Shown in pieces: positions 38,317 through 48,395 of a DNA stretch of 64,000 bases. This DNA comes from Flaccisagitta enflata (Eukaryota > Chaetognatha > Sagittoidea > Aphragmophora), in the NCBI GenBank assembly GCA_965153355.1, contig OZ231127.1, forward strand, positions 94,984,001 to 95,048,000, in the 5' to 3' direction. The position numbers were made by a program, and so were the translations under genes. The notes beneath the pieces are model-generated. The model was not told the DNA's origin. It did not search any database and saw nothing but the letters and a program-made list of their open reading frames with translations. Within the stretch, counting starts at the first letter, position 1; each line of letters starts with the position of its first letter.

Positions 38317-38558
38317 CAGAGGAAATAATAACGAAAATTTAGAAACCGACACGTGTTTCAGCTTTATTAGCTTCATCAGGGTATGAGTAAAAAACGACTA
38401 CAAGGTCTTTTTATAGGCACAGAAAAGTTTGAAAAAAGCACAAAAGGCATAAATTAACGGAAATTGTAGAGGGCGACACATGAATCATAAAAGAAGACAA
38501 CAAAAGTCATTCATTTGATATGCGTGGACCAGGATGTAGCGATGGACAGAATTTTTTT
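38317..38558 (-). repeat. Terminal direct repeat (pseudo-LTR), 3' copy
   Basis: Identical to 42594-42835 over 242 bp by direct comparison. Overlaps the end of the endonuclease frame (stop at 38507). Homology starts at CAGAGGAAATAATAACG and ends in a T run. Confidence 0.95.
38341..38386 (-). ncRNA. Hammerhead ribozyme in 3' terminal repeat
   Basis: Minus-strand order: ACC (stem I), CUGAUGA (38379-38373), stem II AGCU-AAUAA-AGCU, GAAA (38359-38356), self-complementary stem III ACACGUGU (38356-38349), C17 at 38348, then GGU (stem I 3' side). All invariant core bases are present. The predicted cut is 3' of C at 38348. Short palindromic stem III is typical of Penelope-like and Schistosoma-type hammerheads, which act best as dimers. 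The stem II closing pair is A-U rather than the usual G-C. Stem I has only three visible core pairs. Confidence 0.85.
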
Positions 38559-40914
38559 TGAAAAAAAACTTCCTTTGATTCCCTTTCTATGCGGGTACAG
38601 TTCAAAGGCATCTTGTATATGGGCATGATGCGAAAGGGAATGGGCAAATGTCCTGCACATTCAAAGACATGATGAGAAACCTCGAGTTTGCGATGTCTTT
38701 CATTCAGAATGTGGCACCGATGCTCTGCCGTACGGGTGCAAAGTTTTTGTCCTGTCTCGCCGATGTAAGTTTTTGGACAATTGTTGCAGAACAGCACGTA
38801 AACGACATTCTCTGTTTTGCAGTTCATCGTCTGCTGAATGGTAAAAACTTCACCATCTTCCATCTCGACGCAACTTCCTTCCACTATGTTGTTGCAACAC
38901 TGACAATTGTGACGAGTGTCGTTGCATTTCGAAACTCGATGCTCCGTCTGTTCCATAGAGAAGTATGAGTTCGTCAAGAGAAGCTTCAAGTTTGGCGACT
39001 GTCTGCGACTCGGAACTAGAATGCTATTGTCCATGATCAGCTTCATCTTGTAACTCTCATTTAGAATTTTGAGGCAATCTTGGATTCTTGAGAAGATGTT
39101 TGGATTTTTCGGGTTATAGGTGTGAACAAATGGTAAAACGTTTTTTTCACCTTCATTCCCGCTTTCGTTGTTAGTCGGAGAATCCTGTCAAAGTTCTTTC
39201 TGATCACGTGACTTCGCTCGATTGATCGCGTCTGTGACGAGAGAATCTGGATATCCGAGTCTCTGTAGATGTGATGTGAGTGACAAGAAACGTTTTGACT
39301 GATCCTCTTCTTTGTCACATATCGTACGTATCCTTAAAGCCAAAGAATAGGGGATGTTTTTCTTGGTTGTGTGAGGATGGCATGATTGCCACGGGACGAA
39401 ATTATGACACGATTTGTCATACATATCCACGACGATTTGATTCCCAGTGATCATAATATCCAAATCGAGGAAAAGTTGGCGAAATCCGATTGTGCCGCTG
39501 TAATTGACGTGTTCAGGCGGCACCAAAATGAAGTGGATCCCCTCTTCTCGATGGATGCGGTCAAATTCGTCATTAACAATGCTGACGTCACCGATATTGT
39601 TATCCCAAAGTGAGATATTGTCGTGATAAAAGCGCGTAGGAATTTTTTGACAAATAGTTGCGTCAGAAGTCCATGCTTCCGTAGAATGTTGTCATAGACT
39701 GTCTCCATGAGGTAACCTCTCACAAGAACAGCTAAGGTAACAGCGGCAGAAGTCCCAGTTGGAAGGCCCTTTTTGAATTGGTAGAAATGGCCATCAAACG
39801 CGCAGTTGCTGCTGGTCATAATGAGTTTTAGAGCGCCGATGATGAATGACGAGTTAAAACGCGCATTTGTGACCGAAGGATGGCGCTCAAGCCAAAACTG
39901 AATGGCCCGACGGACGAGATCGAAATTAAGCGATGGATAAAATTCCTTTATGTCCCATGTATAAATGGTGAAATCTCCGCCTCTTTCAATCGTTGGTCGC
40001 CATTCAGAGTCGATCATGCGTAAGACGTGGTAACTATCCTTTAAATAGCCGGGGATATGATGCGTCAATGGCCTGAGGATCAAGTCGAGGAGTTGACTGA
40101 GACGAGATGTGACGCTGTTGGGGCCGCCAATTATATAACGAAATTTCAAGTCAGATGGCGGCGGAAGTGATATTATTGGCGTCGTGGCATTGTTCATCTG
40201 TTCTTTGACGTCAACGCTTTTCAAGACTTTAGGCAGAAGATAAAATGATGCGATCTTTGACTCAAAATTGACGAGGTAGTCTTCTTCCTTTGGGGTCAGG
40301 ATTGAGTGGCTGTATTTTGGCGGTTTGTGAGATTTTATTAGATTTTTTATCTCTGACAACGCATCTTCCTCACAGTTTTCATCCGTAGCCACAAATGAGT
40401 TTGCATCATTAAGCATTGCAAAGCCAATATCACGAATGTAAATGGGATCGAAGAGTCAGATGAAACCCCCTTTATCCGATTCAATAATATGGAGTTTTTT
40501 CTCTTTAATGAGTGCTTTAAGCTCACCTAACGCTTTTAGCTCAGAAGCAGGCAAGTTTGGAGGCGTTTCTGGCAACCTCTCATCCTCAAGACTGTCTGAG
40601 AGCCGAAATAAGCGACGAATACATTCTTCCAGGCTTTTATCTCGATTGAGCATTGGAATGAATGGGCTTTTGTTTCTCAATAAAGAATCATCACTATCAT
40701 CACTTCGTCCATGAAATTGCTCTTTGAGTCTTAGTGATCGGGCAAACATCTTGATATCACATTGTATTTGCGGTATATTGGAATACTGCGGAATTGGCGT
40801 AAACTTGAGTCCTCTTAGTAAAAGTTTTTCCATGTCTTCTGTGAGGATAATCGACGAAAAATTTATGATCTTTACCTCAGCAGATGCTGATGGGATTGGC
40901 CGCTCCACAAAAAA
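38507..40914 (-). pseudogene. Reverse transcriptase plus GIY-YIG endonuclease frame (ORF2), disrupted
   Basis: Starts with the conserved Penelope N-terminal block (FSSIILTEDMEKLLLRGLKF), then SDKGGF, motif A-like YTWDIKEFYPSL, motif B-like KKGLPTGTSAAVTLA, the catalytic box region, SCHPHTTKKNIPYSLALRI, and LPFVHTYNP. It ends with a CxxC linker and GIY-YIG nuclease (VVYVLFCNNCPKTYIGETG, R..EHR). Three lesions: TGA at 40456-40458, a one-base deletion-type frameshift in the A6/T6 run at 39643-39648 just before the catalytic box, and TGA at 39188-39190. After the frameshift the YxDD position reads YHDN. No in-frame ATG precedes the conserved N-terminus, so expression probably depends on ORF1. Confidence 0.88.
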
Positions 40915-42521
40915 GGATTCGGCGGTGGATGCGATGCGGGAAGAACGGCGGGATTCCAGTTACTAGGAATAGATGGGAATTGGCGGGATTGCCCCCGCCC
41001 ACCTCCACGGTTGTAAGATCCACGACCACGACCTGAGTGGTGGTTGCCGTCACGATGACGACCATTTTGGCTGTTGTTGCGGCGGTTGTTATTTTGATTT
41101 TTATTACGACTGCTACTGCGGCTCCTGTTGCTGTTGTTGTTGTTGTTGTTATTGTTGTTTCTGTTGTTGTTTTTGTTGTTATTGCTGCGATTGTTGCTTT
41201 GGCTTCTGCTGCGGCTGTGGCTGCGGCTGTGGCTGCGGTTGCTGCCGCGGTTGTTGTGGCTGCTGCTGCGGTTGTTTTGGCTGCTGCTGCGGTTGTTTTG
41301 GCTGCCGTTGCGGTTGTTTTGGCTGCCACTGCGGTTGTTTTGGCTGCTGCTGCGGTTGTTTCGGCTGCTGCTGCAGTTGTTTTGGCTGCTGCTGCGACTG
41401 TTTCTCCTAGTAAAACCATCTCTGCGACTGAAATGGCCCCTGCCACTACCTCTGCCACGTCCATTTTGGCGGCCACGGGATCGATTGTCACCACGTGAGG
41501 GATTTGACGAATTGTTACGACGTGGATGAGGTGTGGAAGGAGGGCGTGATGCAGTAGAAGAAGGTTCGGCAACATTTGCATCAAAATTGACTGCTGTAGG
41601 AGCTGACGAAGGATTTGGAGATGTGGAAGAAGATTGACGCTGTTGATACTTCCTTTTTTGTTCAACTATGTGGTCTTGTTTCTTCTGCCATGAGGAAGTC
41701 GCTTTTTCTTCCATTTCTTTTCTTTCTTTTTCCCATTTCTCCAAGATTTCTTTTGCGAGAATCTCTTCATTCTTTTCTATAATATCTTTTTTCATTTTTT
41801 CGTGAATGCTGATTCTCTGATCACTTTTTTCTTGGGCCACTTCACGCATGAAATTTATCTCGAAATGGAGGTTTGCCGTCGCCTGATCCAATTTCAACTG
41901 CGCTCGTTTATCTGAGTCAGATGGCAGAACTTTTGGAAGAAGTTTTTTGACGGCATACGGCGGCGACTCCTTGCTCCAATCGTCGTAGAGCGTCGACAAA
42001 TTCATGTTGCGCAGAAACTGAAAAGATACATTTTGGTAGAGTTTCAGTTGGCGGTCCCAATCTGGGTGGTTTGATAATCTGTTTGCTTCCGCGGTCTGTT
42101 TAAGGTTGTTGTGGAAAAACCATGACTCCGGAGTAAGTTGTTGCTGTTGAGCCGTCGGTGTTGTTTGTAACGTCGGCGTCAATAGCGGCGCTCCCGGCGC
42201 TTCCGGCGTCGTTCGCGGCGCTCCTTGCTGCGGCGCCGGCGATTGATTTGGCGGCGGCGTCGATGGGTCGTATCGCTTGGGAGCCGTCTCTTCTGAGAGT
42301 CTCTCAAGGTTTTGTAAAGTATCATCAGGTGTTGATGACTGTCGGGACGCGTAGAGAAGACGGAGATTTTCGTTGACATTTGTAAGAGCTTCAGGAACGC
42401 CTTGTAGTCCTTGTAGCAATTGTATGATGATTTCGTTTTGCTTGAAATGTGCCTTGAAAGCATGCATATGATTTTGCCATGTTGCCAAGTCGATAAAGTC
42501 GTCAGGATTCGTACGCGCCAT
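40872..42521 (-). CDS. ORF1 of the Penelope-like element, 549 aa RGG/SQN-rich protein
   Basis: ATG at 42521, stop at 40872; starts 73 bp after the 5' terminal repeat. Residues 1-130 contain amphipathic and Pro-rich sequence; residues about 230-290 are highly charged and likely coiled coil (HEKMKKDIIEKNEEILAKE). From 340 there are RGRGSGRG motifs, then about seven 7-residue SSSQNNR repeats encoded by a 21-bp tandem repeat (41255-41405), RS dipeptides, poly-Asn and a final GRGRGSYNRGGGRG. This looks like a nucleic-acid-binding, condensate-prone protein with a Gag-like role, by inference only. No zinc knuckle is seen. The frame is intact, unlike ORF2. Most canonical Penelope-like elements have a single RT-endonuclease frame. 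Confidence 0.85.
   Translation of the reverse strand: MARTNPDDFIDLATWQNHMHAFKAHFKQNEIIIQLLQGLQGVPEALTNVNENLRLLYASRQSSTPDDTLQNLERLSEETAPKRYDPSTPPPNQSPAPQQGAPRTTPEAPGAPLLTPTLQTTPTAQQQQLTPESWFFHNNLKQTAEANRLSNHPDWDRQLKLYQNVSFQFLRNMNLSTLYDDWSKESPPYAVKKLLPKVLPSDSDKRAQLKLDQATANLHFEINFMREVAQEKSDQRISIHEKMKKDIIEKNEEILAKEILEKWEKERKEMEEKATSSWQKKQDHIVEQKRKYQQRQSSSTSPNPSSAPTAVNFDANVAEPSSTASRPPSTPHPRRNNSSNPSRGDNRSRGRQNGRGRGSGRGHFSRRDGFTRRNSRSSSQNNCSSSRNNRSSSQNNRSGSQNNRNGSQNNRSSSQNNRSSSHNNRGSNRSHSRSHSRSRSQSNNRSNNNKNNNRNNNNNNNNNSNRSRSSSRNKNQNNNRRNNSQNGRHRDGNHHSGRGRGSYNRGGGRGQSRQFPSIPSNWNPAVLPASHPPPNPFLWSGQSHQHLLR
40908..40914 (-). promoter_or_regulatory. Candidate -1 ribosomal frameshift site UUUUUUG
   Basis: In the ORF1 frame the minus-strand codons are CCT TTT TTG, giving the canonical X-XXY-YYZ heptamer T-TTT-TTG. 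A -1 slip continues straight into the ORF2 frame ahead of its conserved N-terminal block. ORF1 stops only about 40 nt later, and ORF2 has no upstream ATG. A downstream stimulatory structure was not established. Confidence 0.55.
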
Positions 42522-42593
42522 TTTATTTCGTATTGTTCAATATGATGTGTGAGTAGATTTGTAAAACATAATTCACAACATAAGTTTTTAATC

Positions 42594-42835
42594 CAGAGGA
42601 AATAATAACGAAAATTTAGAAACCGACACGTGTTTCAGCTTTATTAGCTTCATCAGGGTATGAGTAAAAAACGACTACAAGGTCTTTTTATAGGCACAGA
42701 AAAGTTTGAAAAAAGCACAAAAGGCATAAATTAACGGAAATTGTAGAGGGCGACACATGAATCATAAAAGAAGACAACAAAAGTCATTCATTTGATATGC
42801 GTGGACCAGGATGTAGCGATGGACAGAATTTTTTT
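42594..42835 (-). repeat. Terminal direct repeat (pseudo-LTR), 5' copy
   Basis: Identical to 38317-38558. Ends in T7 followed by CATTCATTCATTCATTCC. Confidence 0.95.
42618..42663 (-). ncRNA. Hammerhead ribozyme in 5' terminal repeat
   Basis: Same sequence as the 3' copy shifted by 4277: CUGAUGA at 42656-42650, AGCU/AGCU stem II, GAAA, ACACGUGU stem III, cut predicted 3' of C at 42625. Cleavage at both copies would release a unit-length 4277-nt RNA. Confidence 0.85.
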
Positions 42836-43021
42836 CATTCATTCATTCATTCCACCATCGACCCTCTTCGGAGCCGCTGCCCAAAAACGTTTTCAGTAGC
42901 GTTAACGTTCCCTTATTTTGTTGGGCTGTTCGTCCGTCCACATTAAATACTACAATTAAACCCTGCTCTAACGGATCCAAGGGAAACACAAACCCATGGT
43001 CCCTCCATGCCGTTTCTTTCT

Positions 43022-43150
43022 GGGCAGCGGCCCCAGAGTGACAGATGTGCTATGATTGCATTTGCGATGATTTTCTCCAGTTTCTGTTTTTCCTTCCCAC
43101 CCCCCCCCCCGCTTCAAAACAGCCCCCCACACCTCTAATCAAGCTTTTCT
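43022..43150. repeat. Family B fragment
   Basis: GGGCAGCGGCCCCAGAGTGA CAGATGTGCTATG at 43021, followed by a C-rich stretch. Confidence 0.5.
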
Positions 43151-43183
43151 GACACCAAATGAGGTCTTGCAGAAATAAGGCTA

Positions 43184-43785
43184 CAGTGCGATGCATAAAA
43201 AAAGATACCAACTTTAAAATCAAGATTTCTATGCTCAAACATCACATAAAAAACTTTTTTTCATGACGAATCCAAAAAGTTGGAAGAAATGAAGTAATTG
43301 GCACCAATCACAGACATTTTGGTCAATTTGACTAGATTTTATCATGAATAGAAAAATAGGTGTTGTCAATTGATGCAAGATCTTCAAATGACTCTTAAAA
43401 TTGACTTTACTCATATCTAGATTCTATGAATTGACTTTGAACTGATAAAAATCCATGACATTTGGAAAGCCCATCAAAACAGCTTCCATTGAGTTGTATC
43501 TGGCATCTGTAGCTCAATTTGTTTAAGAATTATGTTAATTTAAGTAAAAACATTCTTTTTTTGTTGGCAGCAAAAAAAGGTCATAATTTTCATTGCTTGT
43601 TTTGATAACTTGTCTTTGTTTTATTATAGAATCTGAACAAATTGATCAAACTCTTTGGGCTTAGTGGCAATGTCTCCGTTTTTGAAGCTCTTTCAAATGC
43701 TCTAAAAAAAAAAAAACTAAAAAAAATGATTTTGAGCCCCTTAAACATGATTTTTGGCCTGTATCTTTTTTTATGCATCGCACTG
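43184..43785. mobile_element. TA-flanked MITE with CAGTGCGATGCATAAAAAAA ends
   Basis: CAGTGCGATGCATAAAAAAA at 43184 and its reverse complement ending at 43785, flanked by TA on both sides (43182-43183, 43786-43787). 602 bp, AT-rich, no long frame. Fits a Tc1/mariner-type non-autonomous element. Confidence 0.85.
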
Positions 43786-43789
43786 TATT

Positions 43790-45245
43790 TGGGCAACGGC
43801 CCTAAAAGGCATCTGTCCATCTGTCTATTTATAAGCACAACCCTGCCCCCCCCTTTCAAACCTTTTTCAGGCCCCTAATCCGCCCTTTCAGACCTTTAAT
43901 TGGCCCTCCCAGACCTAAAATCAGCCCTCTCAGATCCGAAATTAGCCCTATCAGGCTCAAAATCAGCCCACTCCAGCCTAAAATTAGCCTGGTCAGGCCC
44001 AAAATCAACCCTTTGAAGCTTAAAAATCAGCTATCTTTGGCCTGAAAGATACCCTAACCAAAACCCTAACCTTTAGGTCTCAATTCACCTCAATCTTTTC
44101 TTTTGGGCAGTGCCCCCAAAGGAGACAAACACTTGTAGAATATATGTGGATATGTCCTTATTTATGTCTATACGCCTCCTCTTCCCCAAGGCCCATTTTG
44201 ACCTAAATTCTTTCTAGAAGCCCAAATCCAAGCAAAATTGCTCAATTTCAAGCAAAAAGACCCAAAATAGCGAGAAATCCTAAATTCTGGCCTGAGTTTT
44301 CATATTATGGCCCTATCAAGCCCTCATTGAGGCCTCAGAGACCCAAATCTTAACCTCAGACGCCTAAATCCCAGCCCCTTAGACAAAGATACTGGCTTTC
44401 AAGACCAAAAATCTTTTTGTCTTTATTAATCATGGCCTCAGAAGCCCAAGTACTGGCCTCTTAGATCCAGATCCTAACTTTCAAGTTCCTCATCCAAGTT
44501 GCCATGGTTTCATTATCCATATCCATGTCTCCGGGATCCATATCATGGATGGAAGGACAGGCGGACAAATTACCCCCGTGTTCTATAGGACTTTGTCCTC
44601 TTTGGAGCAACTGCTCTGCTCCCCCTCATCTTTTCCAATAAACCACTTAAGTAGGGCGCTGGTACCACTGACCATATACTTTTGGCTACTGGGTCTCAAA
44701 TCATATGAGCCCTGTTTCTGTGCTGCAAACAATTAATCAGCCATCAAATTTGCTCTCTTGGGCTGTCTAGAAATTCACCCCTGTTCAACAGAACATTGGC
44801 CCTTTGACGTCCCTGCAAGCGTTTACTTCACTGCTTCAGCTGATCGCTACAAGCAGGACATCGAGTACCTCTGACCATGTACGATCCTTAGATGACTAGT
44901 TACATCCAAAATCAGGCCTCTCATGATCTCAGACATCAAATCAGGCCTTGACGACTTAGGCCTCAGTACTCAGGCCTCTTAGATAAAAAATCAGGCCTAT
45001 CAGACCCTAATTTTGTCCTTTTACGTCTTCTAGATCCAAATCAAGCTTCCTAGACTCTGATTCAGACCTCTCAGACCCCAAATCAGGCCTACCAGACCCT
45101 AATTCTGGCCTCCAAATAAAACTTCTCTGACGATAAATCAGGACTCTCAGACCCGCAAATTGCTTCTCTCAGATCCAACTAAATAAAATTATCCCGTGTG
45201 AAATCATAGGTCATATGCCCCTTTTGGGCAATAACGGAAATCTTT
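43790..45245. repeat. Cluster of family B minisatellite elements
   Basis: GGGCAACGGCCCTAAAAGGC at 43792, GGGCAGTGCCCCCAAAGGAG at 44105, AGGACTTTGTCCTCTTTGG at 44587 and GGTCATATGCCCCTTTTGGG at 45210. Between them are CTCAGACCTAAAATCAGCCC-type and CCTCTCAGACCCAAATCAGG-type ~20-bp units. Several diverged, interleaved copies; exact ends unclear. Confidence 0.6.
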
Positions 45246-45359
45246 CATTCACAGATGGAACTTGTTGTCTTCTGTCCATTATTGTGGCGTGTAACTGTAC
45301 TGTTTTTCAAAGATTTATAGGCAGAATTAACCATTCAAAAGTGCGTCTTTTTTATGCAT

Positions 45360-45985
45360 GTAGTACCAGTAATGGCGACTTTCGCCGTGGGGAAAAAGTT
45401 GTAAGCATTGGCTAGTTTCCACAAAATTTTTGCTTTCAGTAACTGCAAATTTATTTACCAATAAAGGCGGCTCTCGCCGTAGGAGAAAAGTTGTAAGTGC
45501 GAGGTTTGGAATTTTTTTGTGATTGTGTTTTGTCTAGACCGCTTGTTTTTCCCTTTTACCACATGGATGGACAGACGGACCAACAGAATGATGGATGAAC
45601 TGACTGACAAAGCCTCTCATATAGTCCAGAGTTGAAATGAGAGAGAGACTGTGCTGCCAGGATGCACAATCATCACCTGGGACATTTCAAAGTTCAAATA
45701 GACTTCAACTATTTTGATTCCTCGTTATTTGGAAAAATACAAAAAAATTTAAAAAGATTTTAAAAATCATAGCTCCAAAATTATCAATCGCACAGAATTT
45801 TGCTTGGCGTCATCTGAAAGAAGAGAGTTAGCTGTTTCTTAGCTGTTAATTTCATGCGTAGTCTCATTCTGCCCCCAAAATGCATCAATTTCCCCAAACG
45901 CTTTATAAAACAAAGTGAAATCTGTTTTTCTCTGTAGGACTCAAAAAGACCAAAGGGCCTTTGTCTCTACGACTTTTTTCCAAAC
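45360..45985. repeat. Dispersed repeat, copy 2 (CTGTGCTGCCAGGATGCACA family)
   Basis: Blocks at 45645-45985 match 3850-4200 in order. The AAAGGCGGCTCTCGCCGTAG flank at 45462 matches 3680. Confidence 0.65.
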
Positions 45986-46791
45986 AATGTTGTTGTGGAC
46001 AAGGGGTATCCAACCTCCATCCACACCCCAATTGCAACCCCCACATCTAGACGACTATTCCACTTGGATGGACAGATGGACTATTAGACTAACAGATGGA
46101 CTGACGGACAAAGCCTCTACCCTGTCTTCAAAAGCAACTGATACCAGCAAAAGATGTATTGTGTCAAAACGATTCATATTTCATAATTTGGTTTTTTTTA
46201 GTCGCGTGCACGCGACTCTATAACCCGCTCTGTCGGTCCGTCGGTCGGTCGGTCCGTCCGTCCGTCCGTCCGTAACACTTTGCTTTTTTTTGTCGTTTTA
46301 TGTCATTTTAGGGTATTTTACATCATTTTAAGTCATTTTAAGTCATTCTAAGTCATTTCCAGTCATTTTCAGTTAATTTTAGTCACTTAAGTCATTTTGT
46401 CATTTCCAGTCATTTTCAGTTAATTTTAGTCACTTAAGTCATTTTGTCATTTTATATTATTATAAGTCATTTTAAGTCATTCTTAGTCATTCTAAGTTAT
46501 TCTAAGTCATTCTAAGTCATTACAAGTCATTCTAAGTCATTACAAGTCATTCTAAGTCTATCTAAGTCACTCTAAGTTATTTTTTGGCTTTTGTAGTTTT
46601 TAGTAACACTTTGCTTTTTTGCATCGTTTTTTGGTCAATTTTGGTCGTCTGGAGTCATTTTGAGTCATTTTTTTGTTGTTTTTGGTCATTTTTGGTTGCG
46701 TTTAGTTATTTTTGGTTGCTTTTAGTCATTTTTGGTCATTTTTGATCATTCATGTCACTTTGTACATTTAAACCATTTGTGTCATTTTTGG

Positions 46792-47412
46792 GCACACCAT
46801 CCGTTCAAACTACCGCCAGGTGGTTTTCAGTATTACTCTGGATTTTCCGTTTGTTTACACTCAATATGGACCTCCTGAACAAGAATCCAGCTTCAAAAAA
46901 ATCTTTCTTGTGGCGCCTTTTGAAAAAAATCCAAAATTGATTGTTTTTTCTCTTATTTTGAAGTCAGAATTTTTAGGATTGGTAGAAGATCTTTTTAGAT
47001 AGCATATCTGAATTCCTGATAAAATTTCCTTTCATTTGATAGGTCGCACTATATATTTTTGAAAAGAAATGAAATTTTTAATTTCTAAGCCACCGTTACA
47101 AAATGTAACGGTGGCTATAAAATTGAAAATTTGATCTCTTTTTAAAAACATATAGTGCGACCTATCAAACGAAAGGAAATTTCATCAGGAATTCAAATAT
47201 GCTATCTAAAAAGGTTTTCTAACAACCCTCTAGAATCTGGGTGTAATATAGAGTGAAAAATTATCAATTTTGGATTTTTTTCAAAAAGCGCCACAAGAAA
47301 GATTTCTTTGAAGCTGGATCCTAGTTCAGGAAGTCCATCCTGAGTAAATTCAAGCGGAAAATTCAGAGTAATACTAAAAACCGCCTGGCGGTAATTTGGA
47401 TGGATGGTGGGC
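46792..47412. mobile_element. Foldback element, ~310-bp arms
   Basis: Centre at 47102 with GCCACCGTTACA-AAA-TGTAACGGTGGC. Arms share AGGTCGCACTATAT, CTTTCTTGTGGCGC, ACCGCCAGG and outer ACACCATCC/GGATGGTGG. No coding frame. Nested in the expanded family A element. Confidence 0.85.
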
Positions 47413-47689
47413 ATTGAAAATAGTTTTAAGTCATTTTGGAACATTTCAGGTCATTTTTGGTCATTTAACATAGTTTTTTGGTTTTTGTTTTTTTTTGGTT
47501 TTGGTTTTTTTTGTTTGTTTTTTTGGTTTTTTGTTTTTTGTTTTTTTTTGGGGGGTTTTTGGGTTTTTTGTTATTTTATATTTTTTTTTAATTTTTTTGT
47601 TTTTTTATTTTTTGGTCATTTATGTTTTTTGGTATGTTATGGTCATTTATGTTTTTTGGTATGTTTTTGTCATATATGTCATGTCAAGT

Positions 47690-48395
47690 CTGCTGGTTTC
47701 AAGTTGGCTGATTAAGGTCTCCTGGTTTAAGTCTGCTGGTCAAGTCTGCTGGTTTGCTGCTGGTTTGTTGGCTGGTTTAAGTTGGCTGGTTTGGCTGGCT
47801 AGTTTCTGGTTAAGTTGGCTGGTTTAAGTCGGCTGGTTTAAGTTGGCTGGTTTAAGTCTGCTGGTTTAAGTCTGCTGGTTTAAGTCTGCTGGTTTAAGTC
47901 TGCTGGTTTAAGTCTGCTGGTTTAAGTCTGCTGGTTTAGGTCAGCTGGTCTAAGTCTTCTGGTTTAAGTCTGCTGGTGTGAGTCTGCTGGTTTGAGTCTG
48001 CTGGTTTGAGTCTGCTGGTTTGAGTCTGCTGGTTTGAGTCTGCTGGTTTGAGTCTGCTGGTTTGAGTCTGCTGGTTTGAGTCTGCTGGTTTGAGTCTGCT
48101 GGGTGAAATATGCTGGTTTAAGTATGCTGGTTTAAGTCTGTTGGTTTAAGTCTGCTGGTTTGGGTCTGGTTTGAGTCTGGTTTGAGTCTGGTTTGAGTCT
48201 GGTTCATGTCTGGTTTGAGTCTGGTTTAAGTCTGGTTCATGTCTGGTTTATGTCTGGTTTATGTCTGGTTTTGGTCTGGTTTACATCTGGTTTTGGTCTG
48301 GTTTAGGTCTGGTTTAATTCTGGTTTGAGTCTGGTTTGAGTCTGGTTTTAGTCTGGTTTGGGTCTGGTTTGGGTCTGGTTTATGTCTGATTTTTG
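47690..48395. repeat. 14-bp (GTCTGCTGGTTTAA)n and related minisatellite
   Basis: At least 20 units; TTTAA and TTTGA versions form blocks; then a shorter GTCTGGTTTGA form. Confidence 0.9.

Larger units (their letters stand above)
38317..42835 (-). mobile_element. Full-length Penelope-like retroelement with hammerhead ribozymes
   Basis: A minus-strand element of 4519 bp bounded by two identical 242-bp direct repeats (38317-38558, 42594-42835; offset 4277). Between them are ORF1 (RNA-binding-like) and an RT plus C-terminal GIY-YIG endonuclease frame, the domain order of canonical Penelope-like elements. Each terminal repeat holds a hammerhead ribozyme, as reported for this class. (AATG)n flanks both sides, so it inserted into a microsatellite. 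Identical repeats indicate a recent insertion, yet the RT-endonuclease frame carries three lesions. It lies between the CSPG-repeat gene and the chromatin gene. Confidence 0.92.

Noticed and set aside
40456-40458. TGA as selenocysteine in the RT frame
   Set aside because: No SECIS-like element sought successfully, and the position is not a Cys in the family; a mutation is simpler.
40973-41665. Plus- and minus-strand frames rich in Cys, Leu, Ala or Thr inside 40.9-41.7 kb
   Set aside because: Shadows of the ORF1 coding minisatellite in other frames.
38317-42835. LTR retrotransposon or DIRS element
   Set aside because: No protease, RNase H, integrase or tyrosine recombinase; the RT is followed by a GIY-YIG nuclease and the repeats carry hammerheads, which indicates a Penelope-like element.
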